A stretch of 36,590 nt of DNA, from NCBI GenBank assembly GCA_910579415.1, contig CAJTUY010000010.1, positions 15,911 to 52,500 on the forward strand, read 5' to 3'. This DNA comes from an uncultured Clostridia bacterium (lineage in GTDB: Bacteria; Bacillota; Clostridia; UBA1381). A program made the translations under genes and the position numbers. Numbering within the stretch: position 1 is the stretch's first letter; every line of letters begins with the position of its first letter. Under the pieces are notes generated by a model, which ran no database searches, had not been told where the DNA came from, and was given only the letters and a program-made list of their open reading frames with translations. This document shows, piece by piece, positions 1 to 7,212 of the stretch.

Positions 1-423
1 GACAAAGATGAATTGGAGCGTAATATTGAGTTTGCAAGCAATATTGAGGAACAGAAAAAACGCTTGATTTCCGATATAGCTATCTACAAAAAGAAAATCG
101 AGGAATACTCAAAATGTATTCGTGATACTTATGTAGATAAAGCTAAAGGAATTATAACAGAAAGTGATTTTATCGCGCTGACAAAGGATTTTACAGCCGA
201 TAAGGAGCGTTTGGAGCGTACAGTGGCAGACGGTGAAAAACAGTTGTCCGAATTAGAGGAAAAACTAAAAAACGGCGATAATCGCCGAGAAATTATTGAA
301 CAGTACACTAATTTGGAACACCTTAACCGTGAAACTGTCGAAACATTGGTAGACTACATATCTGTTGGTAAACGAATACCCAAAACAAGAGATGTACCTA
401 TAGAAATACATTGGAATTTCTGA
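1..423 (+). CDS. Large serine recombinase, C-terminal end (partial, 5' end outside window)
   Basis: The reading frame is open from base 1, so this is the last ~140 codons of a longer gene. The visible part is a charged coiled coil (about residues 15-90 of the fragment) followed by a closing segment with ETVETLVDYISVGKR and PIEIHWNF. That ending is typical of the C-terminal part of clostridial large serine recombinases (TnpX/Tn4451-like, DUF4368-type tails). Such proteins cut and rejoin DNA at short attachment sites to integrate or excise mobile or intervening elements. The catalytic serine domain lies upstream and cannot be checked. The gene points towards a truncated cotJC-like gene, as expected for a recombinase encoded at the edge of its own element. 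The family call is firm; the element type is open. Confidence 0.88.
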   Translation, partial: DKDELERNIEFASNIEEQKKRLISDIAIYKKKIEEYSKCIRDTYVDKAKGIITESDFIALTKDFTADKERLERTVADGEKQLSELEEKLKNGDNRREIIEQYTNLEHLNRETVETLVDYISVGKRIPKTRDVPIEIHWNF

Positions 424-570
424 AGAAAAACACAGCATTTTTACTATATTTTTAAAGAATGTTGTTCTTGTGAAATTGCACCATACAAAAACCGCGCACA
501 GTTTTTCAAAAGTCAAAAATGGCTTGGTTATGCGGCTTTTTGGCGGTCAAGATATAAACTTTGTTCTTGC
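424..570. mobile_element. Outer end of the recombinase-encoding element and its junction
   Basis: This short AT-rich stretch lies between the recombinase stop and the point near 571-580 where cotJC homology begins, so it should contain one attachment site. It holds a 9-bp direct repeat (TTGTTCTTG at 462-470 and 561-569) and a short inverted repeat at the probable boundary (CAAGA at 548-552, TCTTG at 565-569). The frame of the recombinase stays open across the region but codes for nothing recognisable. The exact crossover cannot be placed without the other end of the element. Confidence 0.5.
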
Positions 571-786
571 GTGATTGTAGCAGAGCAAAAGGCAAGAGCT
601 GTATATGATAATATTTTAAGACTATCAGATGACCCGGATGTTAACGAAGTAATAAAATTCCTTCGTCAGCGTGAGATAGTACACTTCCAGAGATTTGGTG
701 AAGCATTAGATAAAATGCAGTCAAAGTTACAGCATAAAAAAATAGTGGGTACAGGGATGAAAAAGCAGTGTGACTGCAGTAAGTAA
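571..786 (+). pseudogene. cotJC: CotJC-like (manganese-catalase family) 3' fragment
   Basis: The segment encodes about 70 residues that match the C-terminal end of CotJC-type spore coat proteins of the manganese-catalase family. Recognisable stretches are AEQKARAVYDNILRL, DDPDV and REIVHFQRFGEAL; the last carries the conserved E..H of the ferritin-like fourth helix. Full-length family members are roughly 190-200 residues, so about two thirds of the gene is missing upstream, replaced by the recombinase element. The GTG at 571 has no ribosome site and is probably not a real start. A rho-independent terminator follows directly, so the true 3' end of the gene is intact. Either this is a dead remnant, or it is one half of a split gene restored when the element excises. 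Confidence 0.8.
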
Positions 787-795
787 TACAAAAGG

Positions 796-821
796 GCTGT
801 CAGTTTAACTGACAGCTTTTT
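796..821 (+). terminator. Rho-independent terminator after cotJC remnant
   Basis: Perfect 9-bp stem GCTGTCAGT / ACTGACAGC (796-804, 808-816) with a 3-base loop, followed by five T. Confidence 0.88.
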
Positions 822-841
822 AGTTTAAAGAAACAGTATTA

Positions 842-870
842 TTGATTTTTTTGATAAAAGGTGATATAAT
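842..870 (+). promoter_or_regulatory. Sigma-A-type promoter for the DUF362 gene
   Basis: TTGATT (842-847), a 17-base spacer and TATAAT (865-870). It lies 31 bases before the start codon of the next gene. Confidence 0.75.
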
Positions 871-901
871 AATAAAAATATGACAAAGCAAGGAGGCAAT
901 C

Positions 902-1789
902 ATGAAAAAGTCAAAAGTATATTTTACAAGAACAATTTCACCCGAGCAGGTACTTAAATTATACAGTATGCTGAATGTGAAATTAGCAGGTAATACAGCG
1001 ATAAAGCTTCATTCGGGAGAAGCCGGAAATCAGAATTTTTTAAAGCCTGAATTCTGGAAACCTGTAATAGATACTGTTGCAGGGACGGTAGTTGAATGTA
1101 ATACTGCTTACGGTGGCGCTCGAAACACAACAGACAAGCACAAACAGCTTATTCACGACCATAAATGGGACAAATATTTTGATGTTGAAATCATGGATGC
1201 CGACGGACCTGATACAGTATTGACTATCAAAAATGGTAGAGCGATAAAGAAAAATTATGTGGGTAAGTACATGTCAAAATATAATTCAATGCTTGTACTG
1301 TCACATTTTAAAGGACACCCTATGGGCGGTTATGGGGGTGCGCTTAAACAGCTTTCAATCGGCTGCGCATCAAGCGCGGGCAAGGCAAATATTCATTCAG
1401 CGGGAAAAACTGATGACCAGAATATTGTTTGGGATAACCATGCCGAACAGGACAAATTTCTTGAAGCTATGGCTGATGCCGCGAAAACAGTTATTGATTA
1501 TTTTGACGGAAATATTGCATATATCAATGTGATGAAGAACCTGTCTGTTGACTGTGACTGCTGCTCAGTTGCAGAGGACCCGTGTATGAAGGACATAGGA
1601 ATACTTGTATCGCTTGACCCTGTGGCAATTGACCAGGCATGTATAGACCTTGTGTATGCGGCAACAGATGACGCGGGACAAAAACATTTTATTGAACGCG
1701 TAGAGTCGCGTCACGGAATACACACTATCGAAGCGGCTGCTGAAATTGGCTGCGGAACAAGAGAATATGAACTTATAAAGGTTGATTAA
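902..1789 (+). CDS. DUF362 domain-containing protein
   Basis: A 295-residue protein with an AAGGAGG ribosome site eight bases before the ATG. The sequence has the DUF362 pattern: an opening KVYFTRT, the central SHFKGHPMGGYGGALKQLS, SAGK, a Cys-rich CDCC stretch near residue 220, and DIGILVSLDPVAIDQA near 235-250. Many DUF362 proteins carry an extra ferredoxin-like [4Fe-4S] domain; none is visible here, though the Cys cluster could bind metal. The biochemical function of the family is not established, so none is assigned. It has its own promoter and a terminator on each side, so it is monocistronic. The next operon encodes an iron-sulfur hydrogenase, but no functional link can be read from the sequence. 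Confidence 0.85.
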   Translation: MKKSKVYFTRTISPEQVLKLYSMLNVKLAGNTAIKLHSGEAGNQNFLKPEFWKPVIDTVAGTVVECNTAYGGARNTTDKHKQLIHDHKWDKYFDVEIMDADGPDTVLTIKNGRAIKKNYVGKYMSKYNSMLVLSHFKGHPMGGYGGALKQLSIGCASSAGKANIHSAGKTDDQNIVWDNHAEQDKFLEAMADAAKTVIDYFDGNIAYINVMKNLSVDCDCCSVAEDPCMKDIGILVSLDPVAIDQACIDLVYAATDDAGQKHFIERVESRHGIHTIEAAAEIGCGTREYELIKVD

Positions 1790-1796
1790 GTTTTAA

Positions 1797-1829
1797 GGAA
1801 CTGCCGTTTTAATACGACGGTTCTTTTTG
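1797..1829 (+). terminator. Terminator after the DUF362 gene
   Basis: Imperfect hairpin (GAACTGCCGT ... ACGACGGTTC) followed by TTTTTGT. It separates the DUF362 gene from the hydrogenase operon promoter. Confidence 0.65.
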
Positions 1830-1848
1830 TATAAATCAAACAAAAAAA

Positions 1849-1877
1849 TTGACAAACGCGCGAAAATATTATATACT
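1849..1877 (+). promoter_or_regulatory. Promoter of the hydrogenase operon
   Basis: A perfect TTGACA (1849-1854), a 17-base spacer and TATACT (1872-1877), placed 48 bases before hydC. A GGAGGT ribosome site at 1915-1920 follows. The near-consensus match suggests high constitutive expression. Confidence 0.85.
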
Positions 1878-1925
1878 TAAACATATGGGAAAAATAAAAG
1901 GAAGAAATACAAACGGAGGTGCGAA

Positions 1926-2408
1926 ATGGACCAAAAAATTGACTTTGCAGAGGTTGACAAAATATTAGAATTGCATGGCAATGAACAGCGTAATCTGATA
2001 ACAATTTTGCAGAGCGTACAAGCAGAGCATCGCTATTTACCGAGAGAAATACTGGAGTATATAGCGGAGAAAATGGGGATAAGTCTGGCGAAAATATACT
2101 CGGTTGCTACATTTTATGAGAATTTCTCGCTTGACCCTAAGGGTAAGTACATAATTAAAATTTGTGACGGAACAGCATGTCATGTCAGAAAATCAATACC
2201 GATTTTAGAAAAGGTTCGCGAAACTTTAGGTGTAAGCGCGGAGAAACCGACAACTGATGATATGATGTTTACAGTGGAAACAGTATCATGTCTTGGAGCG
2301 TGCGGACTTGCGCCTGTTATGACAATAAATGATAAGGTGTACCCTGCAATGACACCCGAAAAAGCTATGGAGCTTTTGCAGGCAGTGAGAGAGGGGGCGG
2401 CTGAATAA
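1926..2408 (+). CDS. hydC: NADH-dependent [FeFe] hydrogenase, NuoE-like subunit
   Basis: A 160-residue thioredoxin-fold [2Fe-2S] protein of the NuoE/HydC/HndA family. An N-terminal helical bundle (about 1-70, with the family YLPREILEYIAEKMG stretch) is followed by the ferredoxin domain with the four expected ligands C80, C85, C122 and C126 (C-x4-C and C-x3-C). It is the small electron-transfer subunit of multimeric cytoplasmic hydrogenases that couple NADH and reduced ferredoxin to H2 formation. It overlaps the next gene in a TAATG junction, which implies coupled translation. The gene order NuoE-like, NuoF-like, [FeFe] catalytic subunit matches hydCBA operons. Confidence 0.93.
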   Translation: MDQKIDFAEVDKILELHGNEQRNLITILQSVQAEHRYLPREILEYIAEKMGISLAKIYSVATFYENFSLDPKGKYIIKICDGTACHVRKSIPILEKVRETLGVSAEKPTTDDMMFTVETVSCLGACGLAPVMTINDKVYPAMTPEKAMELLQAVREGAAE

Positions 2409-4288
2409 TGTTAAAGGGCAGAGATGAACTTAAAGTTTACCGTGAAAATTGTGAAAAGGCACTTGGAGCGCAGAGTATACGCGTGCTTGTATGCGCAGGC
2501 ACAGGATGTGTTGCGGGCGGAAGTCTGGAGATATATAAAAAGCTTGTTACTCTTTCAAAACAGGAAGGACTTGATGTGCAGATTGAGCTTCAGAAGGAAG
2601 TGGAGCATAGTGGTATTGGCATAAAAAAGAGCGGATGTCACGGTTTTTGTGAACTCGGACCGCTTGTGAAGATTGAGCCGATGGGCTGGCTTTATTTGCA
2701 GGTTAAGCTTGAGGATTGTGAGGAAATTGTTGAAAAGACTTTAAAGAACAAGGAAAAGATTGAGCGGCTGTTCTATCATGATAATACGGGCGTTTATGAA
2801 AAGCAGTTTGATATACCGTTTTATAAAAACCAAACAAGAGTGGTTCTTGACGAATGCGGACAGATTGATGCAGATTCAATTGATGAATACATTGCGTTCG
2901 GAGGATATAAGGCATTTGAAAGGGCGCTGTTTGAAATGCAGCCTGCCGAAATCTGTTCTGAAATTGAGGAAAGCGGACTTCGCGGACGCGGCGGCGGCGG
3001 TTATCCTGCCGGCAGGAAGTGGACACAGGTTTTAAATCAGAAAGAAACTGTGCGTTATGTTGTCTGTAACGGTGATGAAGGTGATCCGGGAGCATTTATG
3101 GACAGAAGTATCATGGAGGGTAATCCGCACCGTATGCTTGAGGGTATGCTTATAGCCGGTATTGCGACAAAGGCGCATGAAGGATATATTTATGTGCGTG
3201 CCGAGTATCCGCTTGCGGTTGACCGTCTTAAAAGGGCAATTGATGCTGCGCAGAAGTTGGGATTTTTAGGCGAAAATATTCTGGGAACTGATTTCTCATT
3301 TAATATACATATAAATCAGGGCGCCGGTGCATTCGTATGCGGTGAAGGCAGTGCGCTGACTGCATCAATTGAAGGCGAAAGAGGAATGCCGCGAGTAAAG
3401 CCTCCGAGAACAGTTGAGGCAGGACTGTTTGCCAAGCCGACAGTACTTAACAATGTTGAAACATATGCAAATGTACCGCTAATTATAGCTAAGGGAGTAG
3501 ACTGGTACCGTTCTATTGGTACGGAAACAAGTCCGGGAACAAAGGCATTTGCCATAACCGGTAATGTTAAGAATACGGGACTTATTGAAGTGCCTATGGG
3601 AACAACGCTTCGTGCGGTTGTGTTTGACATAGGCGGCGGCATAAAAAATGACCGTGAATTTAAAGCGGTGCAGATAGGCGGACCGTCGGGCGGCTGCCTG
3701 ACGCTCGGAGCAGGACAGCTTGACCTTCCTCTTGATTTTGACTCGCTTAAAAAGGTAGGGGCAATGATTGGTTCGGGTGGACTTGTTGTTATGGACGAGC
3801 ATACATGTATGGTTGAAGTTGCGAGATTTTTCATGAATTTCACACAGAATGAGTCTTGCGGCAAATGCGTTCCGTGCCGTGAAGGTACGCGGCGCATGCT
3901 TGAAATACTTGAACGTATAGTGGGAGGAACAGGTACTCTGGAGGATATTGATCTGCTGGAGGAGCTTGCTCATACAGTTTCCAAGACTGCTCTTTGCGGA
4001 CTGGGAAAAACAGCGGCAAATCCTGTATTGTCTACGCTGAAATATTTCAGAGATGAGTATATTGCCCATGTTGTAGATAAAAAATGTCCAGCAGGCGAAT
4101 GTCAGGCATTAAAAACTTTTAAAATTAACCCTGATAAGTGTAAGGGCTGTTCAAAATGTGCGCGTCAGTGTCCGGTTGGCGCGATAAGCGGTGAAATAAA
4201 GAGTCCGTTTAATATTGACATTGAAAAATGTATTAAGTGCGGAGCATGTAAGGAAGCATGTCCGTTCGGCGCAGTAGAGGAGGTATAA
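2408..4288 (+). CDS. hydB: NADH-dependent [FeFe] hydrogenase, NuoF-like flavin subunit
   Basis: A 626-residue protein of the HydB/HndC type. In order: an N-terminal thioredoxin-like [2Fe-2S] domain (C29, C34, C77, C81); the FMN/NADH-binding region with GLRGRGGGGYPAGRKW and CNGDEGDPGAFMDR (about 190-235); an SLBB-like segment; the [4Fe-4S] domain with ESCGKCVPCREGTRR (about 480-495); and a C-terminal two-cluster ferredoxin with CKGCSKCARQCP and CIKCGACKEACP. Because it has both the N- and C-terminal add-ons, it is longer than respiratory NuoF. This is the subunit where NAD(H) exchanges electrons, and the place where flavin-based bifurcation is thought to occur in such complexes. It starts inside the hydC stop codon and ends one base before hydA. 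Whether the enzyme truly bifurcates cannot be read from sequence alone. Confidence 0.94.
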   Translation: MLKGRDELKVYRENCEKALGAQSIRVLVCAGTGCVAGGSLEIYKKLVTLSKQEGLDVQIELQKEVEHSGIGIKKSGCHGFCELGPLVKIEPMGWLYLQVKLEDCEEIVEKTLKNKEKIERLFYHDNTGVYEKQFDIPFYKNQTRVVLDECGQIDADSIDEYIAFGGYKAFERALFEMQPAEICSEIEESGLRGRGGGGYPAGRKWTQVLNQKETVRYVVCNGDEGDPGAFMDRSIMEGNPHRMLEGMLIAGIATKAHEGYIYVRAEYPLAVDRLKRAIDAAQKLGFLGENILGTDFSFNIHINQGAGAFVCGEGSALTASIEGERGMPRVKPPRTVEAGLFAKPTVLNNVETYANVPLIIAKGVDWYRSIGTETSPGTKAFAITGNVKNTGLIEVPMGTTLRAVVFDIGGGIKNDREFKAVQIGGPSGGCLTLGAGQLDLPLDFDSLKKVGAMIGSGGLVVMDEHTCMVEVARFFMNFTQNESCGKCVPCREGTRRMLEILERIVGGTGTLEDIDLLEELAHTVSKTALCGLGKTAANPVLSTLKYFRDEYIAHVVDKKCPAGECQALKTFKINPDKCKGCSKCARQCPVGAISGEIKSPFNIDIEKCIKCGACKEACPFGAVEEV

Positions 4289-5980
4289 ATGATGGGGTAT
4301 ATGTATATTGACGGTATGAAGGTCGAAATCGAGGGCGAAAAGAATATCCTTGAGGTTATACGCAAGGCAGGAATAGAAATGCCTACCTTCTGCTATTATT
4401 CGGAGCTTTCTACATACGGAGCGTGCAGAATGTGCGTTGTTGAGAACGAGTGGGGTGGAGTTGACGCGGCATGCTCAACCGTTCCGCGTGATGGAATGAA
4501 AATAAAAACAAATACTCCTGCGCTTCAGAAGCATAGAAAAATGATTTTGGAGCTTTTGCTGTCAACTCATTGCAGAGATTGTACAACCTGTTCAAAGAAC
4601 GGTTCATGCCGTTTGCAGGAATTGGCGCTTCGTTTTGGAGTTAAACAGATACGCTTTAAAAATAATCGTCCCGTGAAGGATTTGGATACAAGCAGTACAA
4701 GCATTGTGCGTGACCCGAATAAATGTATCTTGTGCGGTGACTGTGTAAGAGTTTGTCAGGAAAAGCAGGGACTGGGCATAATTGATTTTGCGCATCGAGG
4801 TTCGAGACTTGAGGTAATGCCTGCTTTTGATATGAAGCTGTGTGATACCGATTGTGTGAACTGCGGTCAATGCGCGGCTGTTTGTCCTACCGGCGCAATT
4901 ACTGTTAAGGATGAAACAGAAAGAATGTGGGATTATCTTAATGACCCGACAAAAAGAGTTGTCGTACAGATTGCGCCTGCCGTACGGGTTGCATTGGGTG
5001 ATGAATTCGGCGTTGAGCATGGCAGGAACGTACTCGGAAAAGCTGTAAAGGCTCTTAAAATGATGGGCGCGGATAGTGTATTTGATACAGTGCTGTCGGC
5101 TGACCTTACTGTTATGGAGGAGGCAAAGGAGTTTTTGGAGCGTGTTAAAAACGGCGGAACATTTCCGATGTATACTTCATGTTGTCCTGCGTGGATTAAG
5201 TATGCTGAGAATAAGCATCCTGAACTTATCAATAATAATATTTCAAGCTGCCGCTCGCCTATGCAGATGTTCGGAAGCGTTATCAAGAAATGGCATGAAC
5301 AGAGCGGAGATGAGCGCGAGCTTATATCTGTTGCAATTATGCCGTGTACTGCGAAAAAATATGAAGCTGCGCGTCCTGAATTTACAGAAAACGATAAACG
5401 TATAATTGAGCTGTCGCTGACAACGCAGGAGCTTGCTACAATGATACGTGAAGCAGGAATACAGTTTAGTGAGTTGGAGAGCGAATATCTTGATGCTCCG
5501 TTTGATATGGGTGGAAGCGGCGCCGGCGTTATTTTCGGTGTTACAGGCGGTGTTGCCGAAGCAGTAATACGTCAGTGCAGCGATGATAAGAGTTCAGGGG
5601 CGATTAAAGAGATTAAGTTTATAGGTGTACGCGGTAAAGAGGAAATTAAGGAAGCCGTAATTCATGTGGGTGATAAGGAATTTAAGATTTGTGTTGTGCA
5701 TGGACTGGCAAATGCAGAAAAAATAATCAATGCTACCCAAAGCGGGGAACTGTATTATGATTTGATAGAAATAATGGCTTGTCCTGAGGGCTGTATAGGC
5801 GGTGCAGGTCAGCCGTTTGCAATAAGCCCTGAACGAGATAAGAGGGCTAAGGGATTGTATCATACCGACGAACGTGTCCAAATTAAGTTCTCTGATAAAA
5901 ATCCTCTTATGCAGTATGTTTATGATGAGATTGTAAAGGATAAATCTCACGAAATGCTTCATGTACATTACGAAAAGTAA
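4289..5980 (+). CDS. hydA: [FeFe] hydrogenase catalytic subunit
   Basis: A 563-residue modular [FeFe] hydrogenase with every cofactor ligand present. The N-terminal [2Fe-2S] domain has C35, C46, C49 and C62; the His-Cys3 cluster has H94, C98, C101 and C107; two [4Fe-4S] clusters are at C146/149/152/156 and C189/192/195/199. The H-cluster domain has all three signatures: TSCCPAW (296-302), MPCTAKKYEA (351-360) and MACPEGCIGGAGQP (496-509). The first signature includes the Cys normally used for proton transfer. The C-terminal small-subunit-like region is present, but there is no extra C-terminal [2Fe-2S] domain as in Thermotoga HydA. The ATG follows the hydB stop directly, with the GAGGAGG ribosome site inside hydB. 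It catalyses reversible H2 production. The maturases HydEFG are not in this window. Confidence 0.96.
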   Translation: MMGYMYIDGMKVEIEGEKNILEVIRKAGIEMPTFCYYSELSTYGACRMCVVENEWGGVDAACSTVPRDGMKIKTNTPALQKHRKMILELLLSTHCRDCTTCSKNGSCRLQELALRFGVKQIRFKNNRPVKDLDTSSTSIVRDPNKCILCGDCVRVCQEKQGLGIIDFAHRGSRLEVMPAFDMKLCDTDCVNCGQCAAVCPTGAITVKDETERMWDYLNDPTKRVVVQIAPAVRVALGDEFGVEHGRNVLGKAVKALKMMGADSVFDTVLSADLTVMEEAKEFLERVKNGGTFPMYTSCCPAWIKYAENKHPELINNNISSCRSPMQMFGSVIKKWHEQSGDERELISVAIMPCTAKKYEAARPEFTENDKRIIELSLTTQELATMIREAGIQFSELESEYLDAPFDMGGSGAGVIFGVTGGVAEAVIRQCSDDKSSGAIKEIKFIGVRGKEEIKEAVIHVGDKEFKICVVHGLANAEKIINATQSGELYYDLIEIMACPEGCIGGAGQPFAISPERDKRAKGLYHTDERVQIKFSDKNPLMQYVYDEIVKDKSHEMLHVHYEK

Positions 5981-6013
5981 AACAATTCATAATTCTAAAA
6001 GCGGAGAAGAGAT

Positions 6014-6583
6014 ATGATAGAGAAAAAAGTACTTGCAATTTTAGGAAGTCCACATGCTGACGGAACAACAAGCGCCATGCTTGACTGCGCTGTTAGTCAG
6101 GCTGAGAAAACAGGTTATGATGTAACGAGAATCAATCTGTACGAGAAAGATATTTCCTTTTGTAACGGTTGCGAAACATGTTACAGAACACAAAATTGTG
6201 TTATAAATGACGATATGCAGGAAATTACTGCTCTTCTTCGTGAATGTCAGATTATTATTCTTGCGGCGCCTGTATATTGGGCAAATGTTCCTGCGCCGGT
6301 TAAAAATATGTTTGACCGTTTGCTCGGTACTGCTATGGAGAAAACAAAAACATTTCCCAATCCGCGCCTGAAAGGAAGAAAGTATATAATACTGACATCC
6401 TGTCATACGCCTGCACCATTTTCGTGGATATTCGGACAAAGCCGCTGTGCAATCCGCAGTATGGACGAATTTTTCAGAACAGCCGGAATGAAGCGTATGG
6501 GTAAGGTAGTCTGTGCGGGAACTAATAACAATAAGGCGATACCTAACCGTATTTTTAAGAGAATTGAGAAGTGTCTTAAATAA
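6014..6583 (+). CDS. Flavodoxin-fold reductase, iron-sulfur-flavoprotein-like
   Basis: A 189-residue NADPH-dependent FMN reductase/flavodoxin-fold protein. The FMN phosphate-binding loop is LGSPHADGTTSAML (about residues 10-23), and the second flavin loop is APVYWANVPAPVKNMFDR (about 94-111). Between them lies CNGCETCYRTQNC followed by a DDM stretch. This C-x2-C-x2-C-x5-C spacing fits the compact [4Fe-4S] motif of iron-sulfur flavoproteins (pattern C-x2-C-x2-C-x4-7-C in the archaeal Isf family). It lies 33 bases behind hydA on the same strand, with a GGAGAAGAG ribosome site and no terminator between, so it is probably co-transcribed with the hydrogenase. An electron-shuttling role beside HydABC is an inference; a quinone or FMN reductase role is equally possible. 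Confidence 0.82.
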   Translation: MIEKKVLAILGSPHADGTTSAMLDCAVSQAEKTGYDVTRINLYEKDISFCNGCETCYRTQNCVINDDMQEITALLRECQIIILAAPVYWANVPAPVKNMFDRLLGTAMEKTKTFPNPRLKGRKYIILTSCHTPAPFSWIFGQSRCAIRSMDEFFRTAGMKRMGKVVCAGTNNNKAIPNRIFKRIEKCLK

Positions 6584-6592
6584 AAAATATTC

Positions 6593-6668
6593 AAAAAAGA
6601 GATACAGGCCGGAATTGAACTGCTACACATTGTGCGGACAGTACAAAAAAGACCTGTATCTCTTTTTT
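6593..6668. terminator. Long-loop inverted repeat between convergent genes
   Basis: A perfect 16-bp inverted repeat (6593-6608 and 6653-6668) whose outer parts are A6 on one side and T6 on the other, so it could terminate transcription from both directions. The 44-base interior is much longer than a normal terminator loop. Confidence 0.65.
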
Positions 6669-6695
6669 ATGGTATTTTTGTAGATAAAGTTATAA

Positions 6696-7199
6696 TTATA
6701 ATACAGTTATTTTGTTTTTGTCATAAAAACCGCGTTTAACAGGAATTTCGGCGGCAACACCTATTACTACAAGTGCAACAGGTATACTTGTCAGATTAAA
6801 AGTATCTGAAAATAGCGGTACGCTTTTTTCTCCCGGATAAATGCCGCACCAACAGGAGCCGTAACCGAGTTCAAGACTTTGTAAAAGAATATTCTGAATG
6901 GCTGCGCCGCAGTCCTGAGGGAAAAAGCCCTCAGAAATGCCTGTTTGTAATTCAGGGCGCGCGCATACTATAATACCTATGGATGCATCTGCTAAATGTT
7001 TGGCATACGGATGGATTTCAACTGCCGCTTGTTTTGCCTTTTCACTTTTAAGAACTACAAATTCCCATGAACGCGTATTACATGCGCTCGGCGCATGCAT
7101 TGCCGCTTCTAAAATAAGCTTTATATGATCATCAGGAATGTCAGCTTTCTTATACTTGCGTATGCTTCGTCTTGACCGTATCGCCTCGCTTGTATTCAT
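6696..7199 (-). CDS. Nitroreductase family protein
   Basis: A 167-residue FMN-dependent nitroreductase-fold protein. It shows the family opening RSRRSIRKY (about 8-16, FMN phosphate contacts), APSACNTRSWEF (about 36-47), a central AAIQNILLQSLELGYGSCW (about 100-118), and ends shortly after the usual dimerisation segment. Such enzymes move hydride from NAD(P)H to nitro, quinone or flavin substrates; the real substrate is unknown. It is the last gene of a minus-strand run, 13 bases behind the nitrite/sulfite reductase gene with its own AAAGAGGT ribosome site, which suggests co-transcription. Confidence 0.88.
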   Translation of the reverse strand: MNTSEAIRSRRSIRKYKKADIPDDHIKLILEAAMHAPSACNTRSWEFVVLKSEKAKQAAVEIHPYAKHLADASIGIIVCARPELQTGISEGFFPQDCGAAIQNILLQSLELGYGSCWCGIYPGEKSVPLFSDTFNLTSIPVALVVIGVAAEIPVKRGFYDKNKITVL

Positions 7200-7212
7200 A
7201 TTATTTACCTCT

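Noticed and set aside
902..1789. Assigning the DUF362 protein as a ferredoxin
   Set aside because: The two CxxCxxCxxxC ferredoxin motifs present in some family members are absent; only a short Cys cluster is seen.
3316..4069. Long minus-strand open frames opposite hydB and hydA
   Set aside because: They lack ribosome sites and recognisable sequence, and lie opposite strongly conserved enzymes; they are shadows of the coding strand.
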